Origin: Bacteroidota bacterium
GTDB lineage: Bacteria; Bacteroidota; Bacteroidia; Bacteroidales; Prolixibacteraceae
DNA: 6,548 bases
NCBI GenBank assembly: GCA_030706665.1
Contig: JAUZOB010000185.1
Span: 1 to 6,548 of the forward strand
Reading direction: 5' to 3'
A program made the position numbers and the translations under genes. Of this stretch, positions 1 through 6,027 are shown one piece after another (position 1 is the first letter of the stretch; each line of letters begins with the position of its first letter). The notes beneath the pieces were generated by a model. That model worked only from the letters and a program-made list of their open reading frames with translations, was not told the DNA's origin and made no database searches.

Positions 1-251
1 AGGTGGGTGAAAAGATGGGACGGGCTATTGCAATGCTGATGAATATCTTTAATCCGGAGTTGGTTGTATTGGGAGGTGCTATCCCATTGACGGGTGACTA
101 TGTCAGATTGCCAATTAAAAGTGCAATAAATAAATATTCTCTGAGTTTGGTGAGTAGTGATACAAATTTGAAAATCTCAAAGTTGGGTCTGCGGGCAGGA
201 GTTGTTGGCGCTTGTTTGCTTGTGAGAAGGAAGTTGTTGGGAGCGATTTAA
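1..251 (+). CDS. ROK family protein, C-terminal fragment (probable NagC-like regulator)
   Basis: This is the 3' end of a gene that begins left of the window; the reading frame is open from the edge and stops with TAA at 249-251. The GTG at position 3 is unlikely to be a real start because the homologous region lies deep inside ROK proteins. About 82 residues are visible. They include a segment reading NIFNPELVVLGG, the typical ROK beta-strand and glycine turn near the nucleotide/sugar-binding cleft, and a C-terminal stretch reading LGLRAGVVGACLLVRRKLL that resembles the last helix of ROK proteins. ROK proteins are either sugar kinases or repressors with an N-terminal winged helix. The deciding N-terminus is outside the window. 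I favour a regulator because this tail resembles Bacteroides ROK regulators as I remember them. A terminator follows, so it ends its own transcription unit and need not control the downstream genes. Confidence 0.82.
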   Translation, partial: VGEKMGRAIAMLMNIFNPELVVLGGAIPLTGDYVRLPIKSAINKYSLSLVSSDTNLKISKLGLRAGVVGACLLVRRKLLGAI

Positions 252-344
252 ATGGAGGAGAAATAAATAGCAGGTTCACTTATAATTGAAGAAGAAGTGG
301 GTGAGATGATTTGTTTTTGATCTTAAATAGATAAAAGGTTATTA

Positions 345-381
345 GGGAGGCTTCAGATACTGGTTGTATCTGAAGCCTCCT
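345..381 (+). terminator. Rho-independent-type terminator after the ROK gene
   Basis: A perfect 15-bp inverted repeat (346-360 pairs with 366-380) encloses a 5-base loop, TGGTT. One extra G-T pair closes the base at 345/381. The arms contain GGAGGCTTC and its complement, so the stem is long and G/C-rich at its foot. It is followed by the T-rich stretch TATTTTAT rather than a pure T-run. It lies 93 bases after the ROK stop codon and well before the next gene, consistent with ending the ROK transcript. Confidence 0.85.
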
Positions 382-783
382 ATTTTATAGGTACACCTCC
401 TCTTTGTTGGGAAAATGACAATGGTTGCTGTTGTGTGTGTTCGTGTGCTTGTTTGGGGTGATGCTGCAGCTCAAATAGAATTGTCTTTTTGTGTTATTTG
501 GGTGGCCGGGGAAAAGAAGGAGTAAGTAGAATATTTAGTTTGTGGATTTGTTCCAGAAATAATATGACGATTGAGTTATTGTTCTTTGTGAGGATTCTTG
601 TGTTTAATTTACTCGATGAAATTAAAAAATTTTAAAAACATTTTATTTGTTAAAGAGAAAACTGTATATTTATATCGCTTATAATTAAAATGGTCCAAAA
701 ATAAATTGTGGCTTAAGGTTGTGTTCTTAATTGGGGTTGTCTGTTGTGGAAGCCTCTTTTAATCGCTTTATCCCAATGTCTGT
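382..783. other. Intergenic region, no supportable gene; probable promoter zone
   Basis: About 400 bases between the terminator and the YhhN-like gene contain no open frame with recognisable protein features on either strand. The left half (about 400-520) is strongly G/T-skewed on the + strand. The segment around 600-690 is very A/T-rich and is the likeliest promoter zone for the downstream operon. One possible Bacteroides-style pair is TTTG at 646-649 with TATATTTA at 665-672, resembling the TAnnTTTG box. Its spacing of 15 bases is shorter than the roughly 19-21 usually seen, so I do not call it as a promoter. The stop codon TAA at 760-762, in frame with the next gene, shows that the gene cannot begin earlier than 763. 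Confidence 0.6.
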
Positions 784-1479
784 ATGAAGTCGATGGCCTA
801 TAAAAATTTAGGATGGAGTTTAGTTTATCTGGGAACCACGTTGTTGTTTTTCTTTAGAAACAATATTCCCTTCTTGACGAATATGTCCTATCTCGTTGGT
901 ATCCCTGTTTTATTTGCAGCAATTGTTTTATTGTGTCTGAAAGGACGAGGGGCTGTTGGAATAATCATGGCGCTTCTATTTTCCTGTGGAGGAGATGTGT
1001 CTGGTGCACAAAGTAATGCTGATCTACAGATGATCCTATTTGCATTGGCGCATATCTGTTATATCATAACATTTTTAAGTCATGCACATTATTCCCTGAA
1101 AGGAATAATCTCCACGATAATATTCATTGTAATGGCTCAGGTTTATATGTTCTGCATTACATATGGCAAATTTGCCGGAGGTGATTATGCTACAATAATT
1201 TATGCATTTGTCATTTCTATCATGTTTGCATCGGCCATGCTCTATGATGGAAGTTATAAACTTCTGTTCGTAATTGCGGCTGGACTGTTTGTCTTATCCG
1301 ATTCTATGATTGCATGGGAAAGATATATCGGTGCATTTCCTGGTATCGGTTTAATGATAATGATTATCTATTATGTCGCTCAGTATCTTTTTGCATATGG
1401 AGCGATGAATCGGGAAGAAGCAAATCATATTGTGTTTCCTCAGAGTGTAAAAAGTATTAACCAGAATCTAGTGAAATAA
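784..1479 (+). CDS. YhhN/TMEM86-like membrane protein (lysoplasmalogenase family)
   Basis: This 231-residue protein is almost entirely hydrophobic, with about seven to eight predicted membrane segments and a short polar tail (about 208-231). Motifs of the YhhN/TMEM86 family are visible in order: a GGD turn at 69-71, FALAHICYIITF at 86-97 with conserved His90 and Tyr93, FVLSDSMIA at 169-177 with Ser172-Asp173, and YYVAQYLFAYG at 196-206 with Tyr197 and Gln200. The length fits the family. Eukaryotic TMEM86 and some bacterial relatives hydrolyse the vinyl-ether bond of lysoplasmalogens; whether this protein does so is inferred from family only. The start at 784 follows an in-frame stop at 760-762; ATG 793 is an alternative. 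It is the first gene after the long intergenic region, and the next gene starts 42 bases after its stop, so it may lead the operon. Confidence 0.82.
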   Translation: MKSMAYKNLGWSLVYLGTTLLFFFRNNIPFLTNMSYLVGIPVLFAAIVLLCLKGRGAVGIIMALLFSCGGDVSGAQSNADLQMILFALAHICYIITFLSHAHYSLKGIISTIIFIVMAQVYMFCITYGKFAGGDYATIIYAFVISIMFASAMLYDGSYKLLFVIAAGLFVLSDSMIAWERYIGAFPGIGLMIMIIYYVAQYLFAYGAMNREEANHIVFPQSVKSINQNLVK

Positions 1480-1521
1480 TAACGAACTAATTACAAAATA
1501 ATAACAACCATTTATTAAACT

Positions 1522-2577
1522 ATGAAAAGACGAAATTTTTTGAAGACATGTGGAGTAACGTCTGCATCACTCCTTCTCCTAAACGATACTTTTGCTGCTG
1601 CTTCTTCTGAATATAAGAAGAATCCTAAGATTAAACCGATTATGGGATCATGGTTCGAATTTATGCATGGTTCTGCTGCTGAAGGTAAATATTGGAATCC
1701 TGGTTTGCCTCATTTGACGGAGGAACAATGGAAATTGAAAATTAAAGAAATGAGTGAAGCAGGGATGGAATATCTTGTTTTAATGTCAGTTGCGAATGAC
1801 GGGAAAACATTTTATCCTTCGAAACTTCAACCCCGATACGATTATGTATGTGCGGATCCATTGGAAGCAGTGCTTTCTGCTGCCGATGAATGTGGCATTA
1901 AGTTTTTTGTGAGCAATGACTTTTGGGCAGACTGGCGCGATGGAAAGAAAATGATGGCTAATGCCGAAGTTGCCAAATTGCGCGAAAAGGGAATGGAAGA
2001 GGTAGCCGAGAAGTATTCTCATCACAAGAGTTTTTATGGATGGTATTATCCGAATGAATCAGGATTGAGAAACACGATTGATGAGGTGACAATAAACTAT
2101 GTGAATAACTGTACGAAAATAGCCAGAAGTCTCACTCCTCATGCTGTGAATCTGATCGCTCCTTATGGAACTAAATCTATTCGGTTGGATGACAAATATG
2201 TTGCACAACTAGAGAGACTGGATATAGACATTATGGCCTACCAAGATGAGATTGGCGTTAAAAAAACAAAAGCAGGAACTGCAGGCAAGTACTATGAAGC
2301 TCTTTATAAGGCTCATGCAAAAGCTGGTAGGGCAAGACTTTGGGCTGATATGGAAATATTTGAATTTGAAGGTGAAGTTTATAAAAGTGCATTAATCCCT
2401 GCCAGTTTCGACCGAATTATTCAACAAATGGAAGATATTTCACCATTTGTCGAAAATATACTGGTTTATCAGTATTTAGGTATTATGGATAAACCAGGTT
2501 CTGTCGCTCCGGTAGGACATCAGAATTCCGGGAAACTCTATACTGATTATACGAGTTGGCTAAAAGCTCAACGATAG
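1522..2577 (+). CDS. Exported DUF4434 protein, putative TIM-barrel glycoside hydrolase
   Basis: The 351-residue protein begins with a twin-arginine-like signal (KRRNFLK at 2-8, a hydrophobic stretch to about 20, and an AAASS cleavage region near 25-29). The mature part matches my recollection of DUF4434, a family of presumed glycoside hydrolases. Eight strand-like segments can be placed in order, as expected for a (beta/alpha)8 barrel: about 41-47, 84-90, 127-135, 171-179, 210-215, 235-243, 272-280 and 311-320. Acidic residues sit at strand ends: Glu179 in GWYYPNE (strand 4), Asp242-Glu243 in AYQDE (strand 6), and Glu278 in WADME (strand 7). The strand 4/strand 7 pair is the clan GH-A pattern, but catalysis here is inference. 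It lies 42 bases after the YhhN-like gene and 44 before the propeller gene. Substrate is unknown; the neighbours suggest a glycan. Confidence 0.8.
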   Translation: MKRRNFLKTCGVTSASLLLLNDTFAAASSEYKKNPKIKPIMGSWFEFMHGSAAEGKYWNPGLPHLTEEQWKLKIKEMSEAGMEYLVLMSVANDGKTFYPSKLQPRYDYVCADPLEAVLSAADECGIKFFVSNDFWADWRDGKKMMANAEVAKLREKGMEEVAEKYSHHKSFYGWYYPNESGLRNTIDEVTINYVNNCTKIARSLTPHAVNLIAPYGTKSIRLDDKYVAQLERLDIDIMAYQDEIGVKKTKAGTAGKYYEALYKAHAKAGRARLWADMEIFEFEGEVYKSALIPASFDRIIQQMEDISPFVENILVYQYLGIMDKPGSVAPVGHQNSGKLYTDYTSWLKAQR

Positions 2578-2621
2578 TATTAACAATAACCATTCTGAAC
2601 ATATAACTATAAACCACAAAG

Positions 2622-3626
2622 ATGAAAAAGATCCTATCATTATTGTTTCTGTTCTGCTCCATGTGGGCATTTTCTGCAGGACATTGGACAACTTTACGAC
2701 TCGAAGATAATCAATCGCCAAAGAATGACATACGTTCAATCTGCTTTGATAAACAAGGAAATATGTGGGTAGGCACATGGTATGGCATTTATAAGTACGA
2801 AAATGGTCAATGGCAGATTAAAGGACTAGAGAACGGCTATGTGGAAACTTTATTTATTGATAATAAAGATATCAAATGGGTCGGACTTTGGGGAGGTGGA
2901 CTTTGTAAGTGCGACGACGATAAAAACTGGAATAAAGTAAAGGAAGCTTCTCCATATAACTCTATAAATGTAGTCAGTGCGGATCGGAAAGGACATATCT
3001 GGGTTGGAGACTACGGCGGAGGAGCTGTTAATCTGGAACCCAAAGGAGAGGTTAATTCTGATAATAAAACCGGTGGAGATGCAGCTGCTAAAGAAGATAA
3101 GTGGGTTGTATACAAAGCCGATAAAGTGAATCTTGGTGATAATTCAATCCTCTCTATTACAGCTGATGCCAAAGGTCGTACATGGTTTGGTACTTATCAT
3201 GGCGTATCTGTATTGGAGAATTCTCAATGGACTTTGTTTAATAAGCAGAATAGTCAATTGCCTGACAATGACATTTATTCTTTATGCTCTGATTTAAAAG
3301 GCAATGTTTGGATTGGAACTTGCAACGGGGTTGCTAAAGTATCCGGTTCCAAGTGGACGGTCTATAAAAAAGAGAATAGCGGATTGGTTAGTAATCTGAT
3401 TCTTTCATTGGCTACCGATACAAAAGGCAATGTTTGGATAGGAACCAACAAAGGATTGTCTGTATTCAACGGTGTAAAATGGACAACTTATACTGTTGAA
3501 AATGGAAGTTTACCAGATAATCGGGTACAGACAATTACTGTATATAAAAACAAAGTATATGTAGGAACAAGTAGTGGAATTTCGGTTTGGGATGAATCTT
3601 TAGTGTCATCTAAAAATCTGAGATAG
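2622..3626 (+). CDS. Exported stand-alone seven-bladed Reg_prop-type beta-propeller
   Basis: The 334-residue protein has a Sec-type signal peptide (MKKILSLLFLFCSMWAFSA; cleavage near 18-19). The rest consists of repeats of the Reg_prop type, in which a DxKGNxW(V/I)GT strand is followed by a short G(V/I/L) strand. Seven W/Y-(V/I/F)-G motifs occur at 49-52, 86-89, 127-130, 188-191, 230-233, 272-275 and 313-316. They are spaced 37-42 residues apart, except for 61 between the third and fourth, where a charged insert lies (about 139-160). In hybrid two-component sensors such repeats form the periplasmic sensing part. Here there is no transmembrane helix after the repeats, no Y_Y_Y domain and no kinase, and the length fits one complete propeller. 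The role is unknown; glycan binding or assistance to the GH3 enzyme is plausible, since the GH3 start codon follows its stop by only 2 bases. Confidence 0.85.
   Translation: MKKILSLLFLFCSMWAFSAGHWTTLRLEDNQSPKNDIRSICFDKQGNMWVGTWYGIYKYENGQWQIKGLENGYVETLFIDNKDIKWVGLWGGGLCKCDDDKNWNKVKEASPYNSINVVSADRKGHIWVGDYGGGAVNLEPKGEVNSDNKTGGDAAAKEDKWVVYKADKVNLGDNSILSITADAKGRTWFGTYHGVSVLENSQWTLFNKQNSQLPDNDIYSLCSDLKGNVWIGTCNGVAKVSGSKWTVYKKENSGLVSNLILSLATDTKGNVWIGTNKGLSVFNGVKWTTYTVENGSLPDNRVQTITVYKNKVYVGTSSGISVWDESLVSSKNLR
3036..3101 (+). other. Charged insert between blades 3 and 4 of the propeller
   Basis: Residues about 139-160 of the propeller protein are rich in Glu, Lys, Asp, Asn, Gly and Ala and contain no blade motif. 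They add about 20 residues to a repeat that is otherwise about 41-42 long. The insert probably forms a flexible loop on one face of the propeller. Its function is unknown. Confidence 0.6.
3296..3319 (+). repeat. Direct repeat copy 1 (blade 5 strand)
   Basis: This 24-base segment recurs at 3422-3445 with a single mismatch (base 19 of 24; 18 identical bases precede it and 5 follow). The offset is 126 bases, exactly 42 codons or one blade. It encodes the KGNVWIGT strand of blade 5. Near-identity at DNA level, including third codon positions, suggests fairly recent blade duplication or gene conversion. Confidence 0.8.
3422..3445 (+). repeat. Direct repeat copy 2 (blade 6 strand)
   Basis: This is the second copy of the 24-base segment at 3296-3319, one blade further along, encoding KGNVWIGT of blade 6. 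The surrounding blade sequence has diverged more than this core. Confidence 0.8.
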
Positions 3627-3628
3627 AA

Positions 3629-5968
3629 ATGAAAGAGGTTAAAATCCTTGTTGTGTTGTTGATTGCAATAAATCAACTATCTGCCCAAAATAGTACTCAA
3701 CAAAAACTACTTGGGAAAGATAAGATAGAAGATATCATTGCATCAATGACACTTGAAGAAAAGGTCAACTTGTTGACCGGCGTGGGCTATCCGATTGAAT
3801 TGAAAACCCCAACCGGGGATAAACCGGTTTCTATTGCAGGGATTGCAGGATGTACCTGGGCGATACCTCGGTTAGGCATAAAATCGACGATATTGGCTGA
3901 CGGACCTGCTGGTCTCCGAATAAATTCTCATCGTGAAAATTATCCCCAATCGTATTATTGTACGGCTTTCCCTACTGCTACAGCTTTAGCCTCGACATGG
4001 AATACCCCATTAGTCGAAAAAGTTGGAAAGGCAATGGGAAATGAAGTCCTGGAATATGGCTGTAGTGTGCTTTTGGCTCCCGCAATCAATATTCATCGAA
4101 ATCCTCTTTGCGGACGGAATTTTGAATATTATTCAGAGGATCCTTTAATAGCAGGGAAAATGGGGGCTGCGATAGTCCGGGGATTGCAATCAAACGGAGT
4201 TGGCGCATCTGTCAAACACTTTGCTGCCAACAATGAGGAAAGTATCCGAACCTTTGGCAATTCGGTCATTAGTCAACGGGCGTTGAGGGAGATATATCTT
4301 CGTGGCTTTGAAATTGTGATCAAAGAGGCGAAGCCATGGACTGTTATGTCTTCTTACAATCGGCTGAATGGATTTTATACCTCTGAAAATAAAGATCTGC
4401 TTACAACTGTTTTGCGTAATGAGTGGGGATTCGAAGGAATTGTGATGTCAGATTGGGGTGGCGGAGCAGATGCGGTAGCTCAGATGAATGCCGGAAATGA
4501 TTTACTGATGCCGGGCTGTACTCAACGGGAAGAGTTATTAAAAGCTCTTAAGAATAAAACCTTAGATGAAAAAGTTATTGATCGAAATTTATCCCGAATC
4601 CTCTCTTATATCCTGAAAACCCAACAATTCAAAGGGTATGAGTATTCTAATAAACCAGATCTGAAAGCACATTCAATTGTTTCATATAAGGCAGCCATTG
4701 AAGGAATGGTCTTACTCAAGAATTCCAATAGTGCACTTCCTTTTAATAAAGTAAAGGAGGTAGCTCTCTTCGGTAAAAATTCTTATCATTTTATTACCGG
4801 CGGAACAGGGAGCGGTGAAGTTAACTATGAACATGCTGTGTCTTTAAAAGAAGGATTGGTCAAAGCAGGTTACAGGTTGTCTAAATCTTTAGAAAACCGT
4901 TATTTGCAATACATCGATTCTGCAACAGCTAGTTTAACAGAGAAGGGGCAATTGCAAGTGGCTGATTTTATGTCAGAGATATCGCTTGCAAAAGAAAAGG
5001 TCATCGATTTTATGCCTGAAATGGCTTTGTCGAAAGAAGCGATAGAACTGCAGGTCAAAAATTCTGATATTGCAATTATTACTATCGGACGGAATGCCGG
5101 AGAAGGAAGAGACCGTAAAGAAAGTGATTTCTCACTTTCAGATATGGAAAAGAATCTCATCCGCACCGTATCGGAAGCGTTTCATACTGCGCATAAAAAG
5201 GTAGTAGTAATACTCAATATCGGAGGCGTAATTGAAACGGCAAGTTGGAGAGATTATCCTGATGCTATTCTATTGTCATGGCAAACAGGACAGGAAGGCG
5301 GTAATGCATTAGTTAGTATTCTTAAAGGAGAAACAAGTCCTTCTGGAAAACTTGCGTCCTCCTTCCCATTGAAATATCCTGATGTTCCTTCTGCAAAATC
5401 ATTTCATGGAGTTCCGCTCTTTAATCCACAGGATATATTCTATGATGAGGGCATTTATGTCGGTTATCGCTATTACGATACTTTCAAAGTACCTACGGCA
5501 TATGAATTTGGCTATGGCCTCTCCTATACAACTTTTCAATATTCAGATATTACCCTTAGCAATAAGGTCTTCCCGGATAGTATTCATGTTTCTGTAACGG
5601 TGAAGAATGTCGGAAAATTAAAAGGGAAAGAAGTTGCTCAACTCTATTTGAAGGCTCCAAATAATGAAATCGAAAAGCCAGAGCAAGAATTAAAAGCATT
5701 TGCAAAAACTAAAGAATTGAAACCCGGAGAAAGTGAACGGATAACCTTTACGCTTGATGCCCGTTCCCTTGCGTCTTTCTGGAGTGGAATCAGTTCGTGG
5801 GTAGCTGAGAAAGGAAATTATGAAGTCAGAATAGGAGCCTCTTCGAAAGACATTCGTCTCAAAGCTTTATTCATATTGCCCAACAATATTGTGGTAGAAC
5901 AATTACATCAGGTTCTTTATCCAAATAAATTGATTAAAGAGCTTAGTTGTAAGAACGAGTCCCGATAA
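3629..5968 (+). CDS. Exported glycoside hydrolase family 3 beta-glycosidase
   Basis: This 779-residue enzyme is of normal length for three-domain GH3 beta-glucosidases. Residues 1-19 form a Sec signal peptide (cleavage near LSA-Q) with no lipobox, so a periplasmic location is likely. The N-terminal barrel (about 35-330) carries DGPAG at 91-95, GRNFEYYSEDP at 162-172, KHFAANNEE at 196-204 and the nucleophile Asp275 in GIVMSDWGG. The second domain (about 350-590) carries AGEGRDRKE at 490-498. Its Glu492 matches the acid/base position of Thermotoga neapolitana Bgl3B-type enzymes. FEFGYGLSYT at 626-634 leads into a C-terminal fibronectin-III-like domain (about 650-745). GH3 enzymes remove terminal beta-linked glucose, xylose or related sugars; which one cannot be told here. 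The start lies 2 bases after the propeller stop, suggesting translational coupling. No key residue is missing. Confidence 0.95.
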   Translation: MKEVKILVVLLIAINQLSAQNSTQQKLLGKDKIEDIIASMTLEEKVNLLTGVGYPIELKTPTGDKPVSIAGIAGCTWAIPRLGIKSTILADGPAGLRINSHRENYPQSYYCTAFPTATALASTWNTPLVEKVGKAMGNEVLEYGCSVLLAPAINIHRNPLCGRNFEYYSEDPLIAGKMGAAIVRGLQSNGVGASVKHFAANNEESIRTFGNSVISQRALREIYLRGFEIVIKEAKPWTVMSSYNRLNGFYTSENKDLLTTVLRNEWGFEGIVMSDWGGGADAVAQMNAGNDLLMPGCTQREELLKALKNKTLDEKVIDRNLSRILSYILKTQQFKGYEYSNKPDLKAHSIVSYKAAIEGMVLLKNSNSALPFNKVKEVALFGKNSYHFITGGTGSGEVNYEHAVSLKEGLVKAGYRLSKSLENRYLQYIDSATASLTEKGQLQVADFMSEISLAKEKVIDFMPEMALSKEAIELQVKNSDIAIITIGRNAGEGRDRKESDFSLSDMEKNLIRTVSEAFHTAHKKVVVILNIGGVIETASWRDYPDAILLSWQTGQEGGNALVSILKGETSPSGKLASSFPLKYPDVPSAKSFHGVPLFNPQDIFYDEGIYVGYRYYDTFKVPTAYEFGYGLSYTTFQYSDITLSNKVFPDSIHVSVTVKNVGKLKGKEVAQLYLKAPNNEIEKPEQELKAFAKTKELKPGESERITFTLDARSLASFWSGISSWVAEKGNYEVRIGASSKDIRLKALFILPNNIVVEQLHQVLYPNKLIKELSCKNESR
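4964..5038 (+). repeat. Short tandem peptide repeat inside the GH3 second domain
   Basis: Residues 446-456 (DFMSEISLAKE) and 460-470 (DFMPEMALSKE) of the GH3 protein are similar 11-residue units with a 14-residue period. At DNA level both begin with GATTTTATG. The second copy occupies the segment before the acid/base motif where other GH3 proteins have a PEMP-like stretch, so the first copy looks like the added one. Confidence 0.6.
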
Positions 5969-5978
5969 ATAGGGATTC
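5957..5978 (+). other. Small hairpin spanning the GH3 stop codon
   Basis: GAGTCCC (5957-5963) can pair with GGGATTC (5972-5978), seven pairs including one G-U, leaving an 8-base loop that contains the GH3 stop codon TAA (5966-5968). No T-run follows, so it is not a typical terminator. It may be chance, or may affect mRNA stability or coupling. Confidence 0.35.
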
Positions 5979-5982
5979 ATTG

Positions 5983-6002
5983 CTATTGAGCTAGTCCAAT
6001 AG
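5983..6002 (+). other. Weak intergenic inverted repeat between the GH3 and NPCBM genes
   Basis: CTATTG (5983-5988) pairs with CAATAG (5997-6002) around an 8-base loop and is followed by the T-rich TTTAATCTT. The stem is short and A/T-rich, so at most it is a weak attenuator or processing site. I expect transcription to continue into the next gene. Confidence 0.3.
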
Positions 6003-6027
6003 TTTAATCTTAGATAATTGTCATTTG

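Noticed and set aside
415..525. 36-codon + strand open frame starting ATG ACA ATG, with a hydrophobic start and charged end
   Set aside because: It has no ribosome-binding site or recognisable family, and its composition simply reflects the G/T-skewed background.
646..672. Possible Bacteroides-type promoter: TTTG and a TATATTTA box
   Set aside because: Spacing is 15 bases rather than about 19-21 and the second box lacks the final G, so it is not called as a promoter.
749..756. GAAGCCTC repeated from the terminator arm (372-379)
   Set aside because: Eight bases shared within 400 bases is not significant, and no partner arm lies nearby.
730..777. Inverted repeat ATTGGG / CCCAAT upstream of the YhhN-like gene
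   Set aside because: Six pairs with a 36-base loop is weak and easily due to chance.
776..787. Tiny upstream frame (ATG TCT GTA TGA) overlapping the start of the YhhN-like gene
   Set aside because: A three-codon frame is expected by chance, and nothing supports its translation.
1786..2025. Minus-strand open frame inside the DUF4434 gene
   Set aside because: It lies wholly within a well-supported gene on the other strand and shows no family features.
1499..2600. Similar A/T-rich leaders with AACAACCATT (before DUF4434) and AACAATAACCATT (before the propeller)
   Set aside because: They look like ordinary A/T-rich Bacteroidota leaders; spacing to the start codons differs, so no shared regulatory site is claimed.
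2560..2778. Minus-strand open frame across the DUF4434/propeller junction
   Set aside because: It overlaps the propeller signal-peptide coding region and has no protein-like motif.
4900..5166. Minus-strand open frame inside the GH3 gene
   Set aside because: It is the complement of the conserved GH3 second domain; its Ser/Ile-rich composition is typical of an antisense shadow.
5382..5597. Alternative + strand frame inside the GH3 gene
   Set aside because: It overlaps the conserved GH3 C-terminal region in another frame with no recognisable features.
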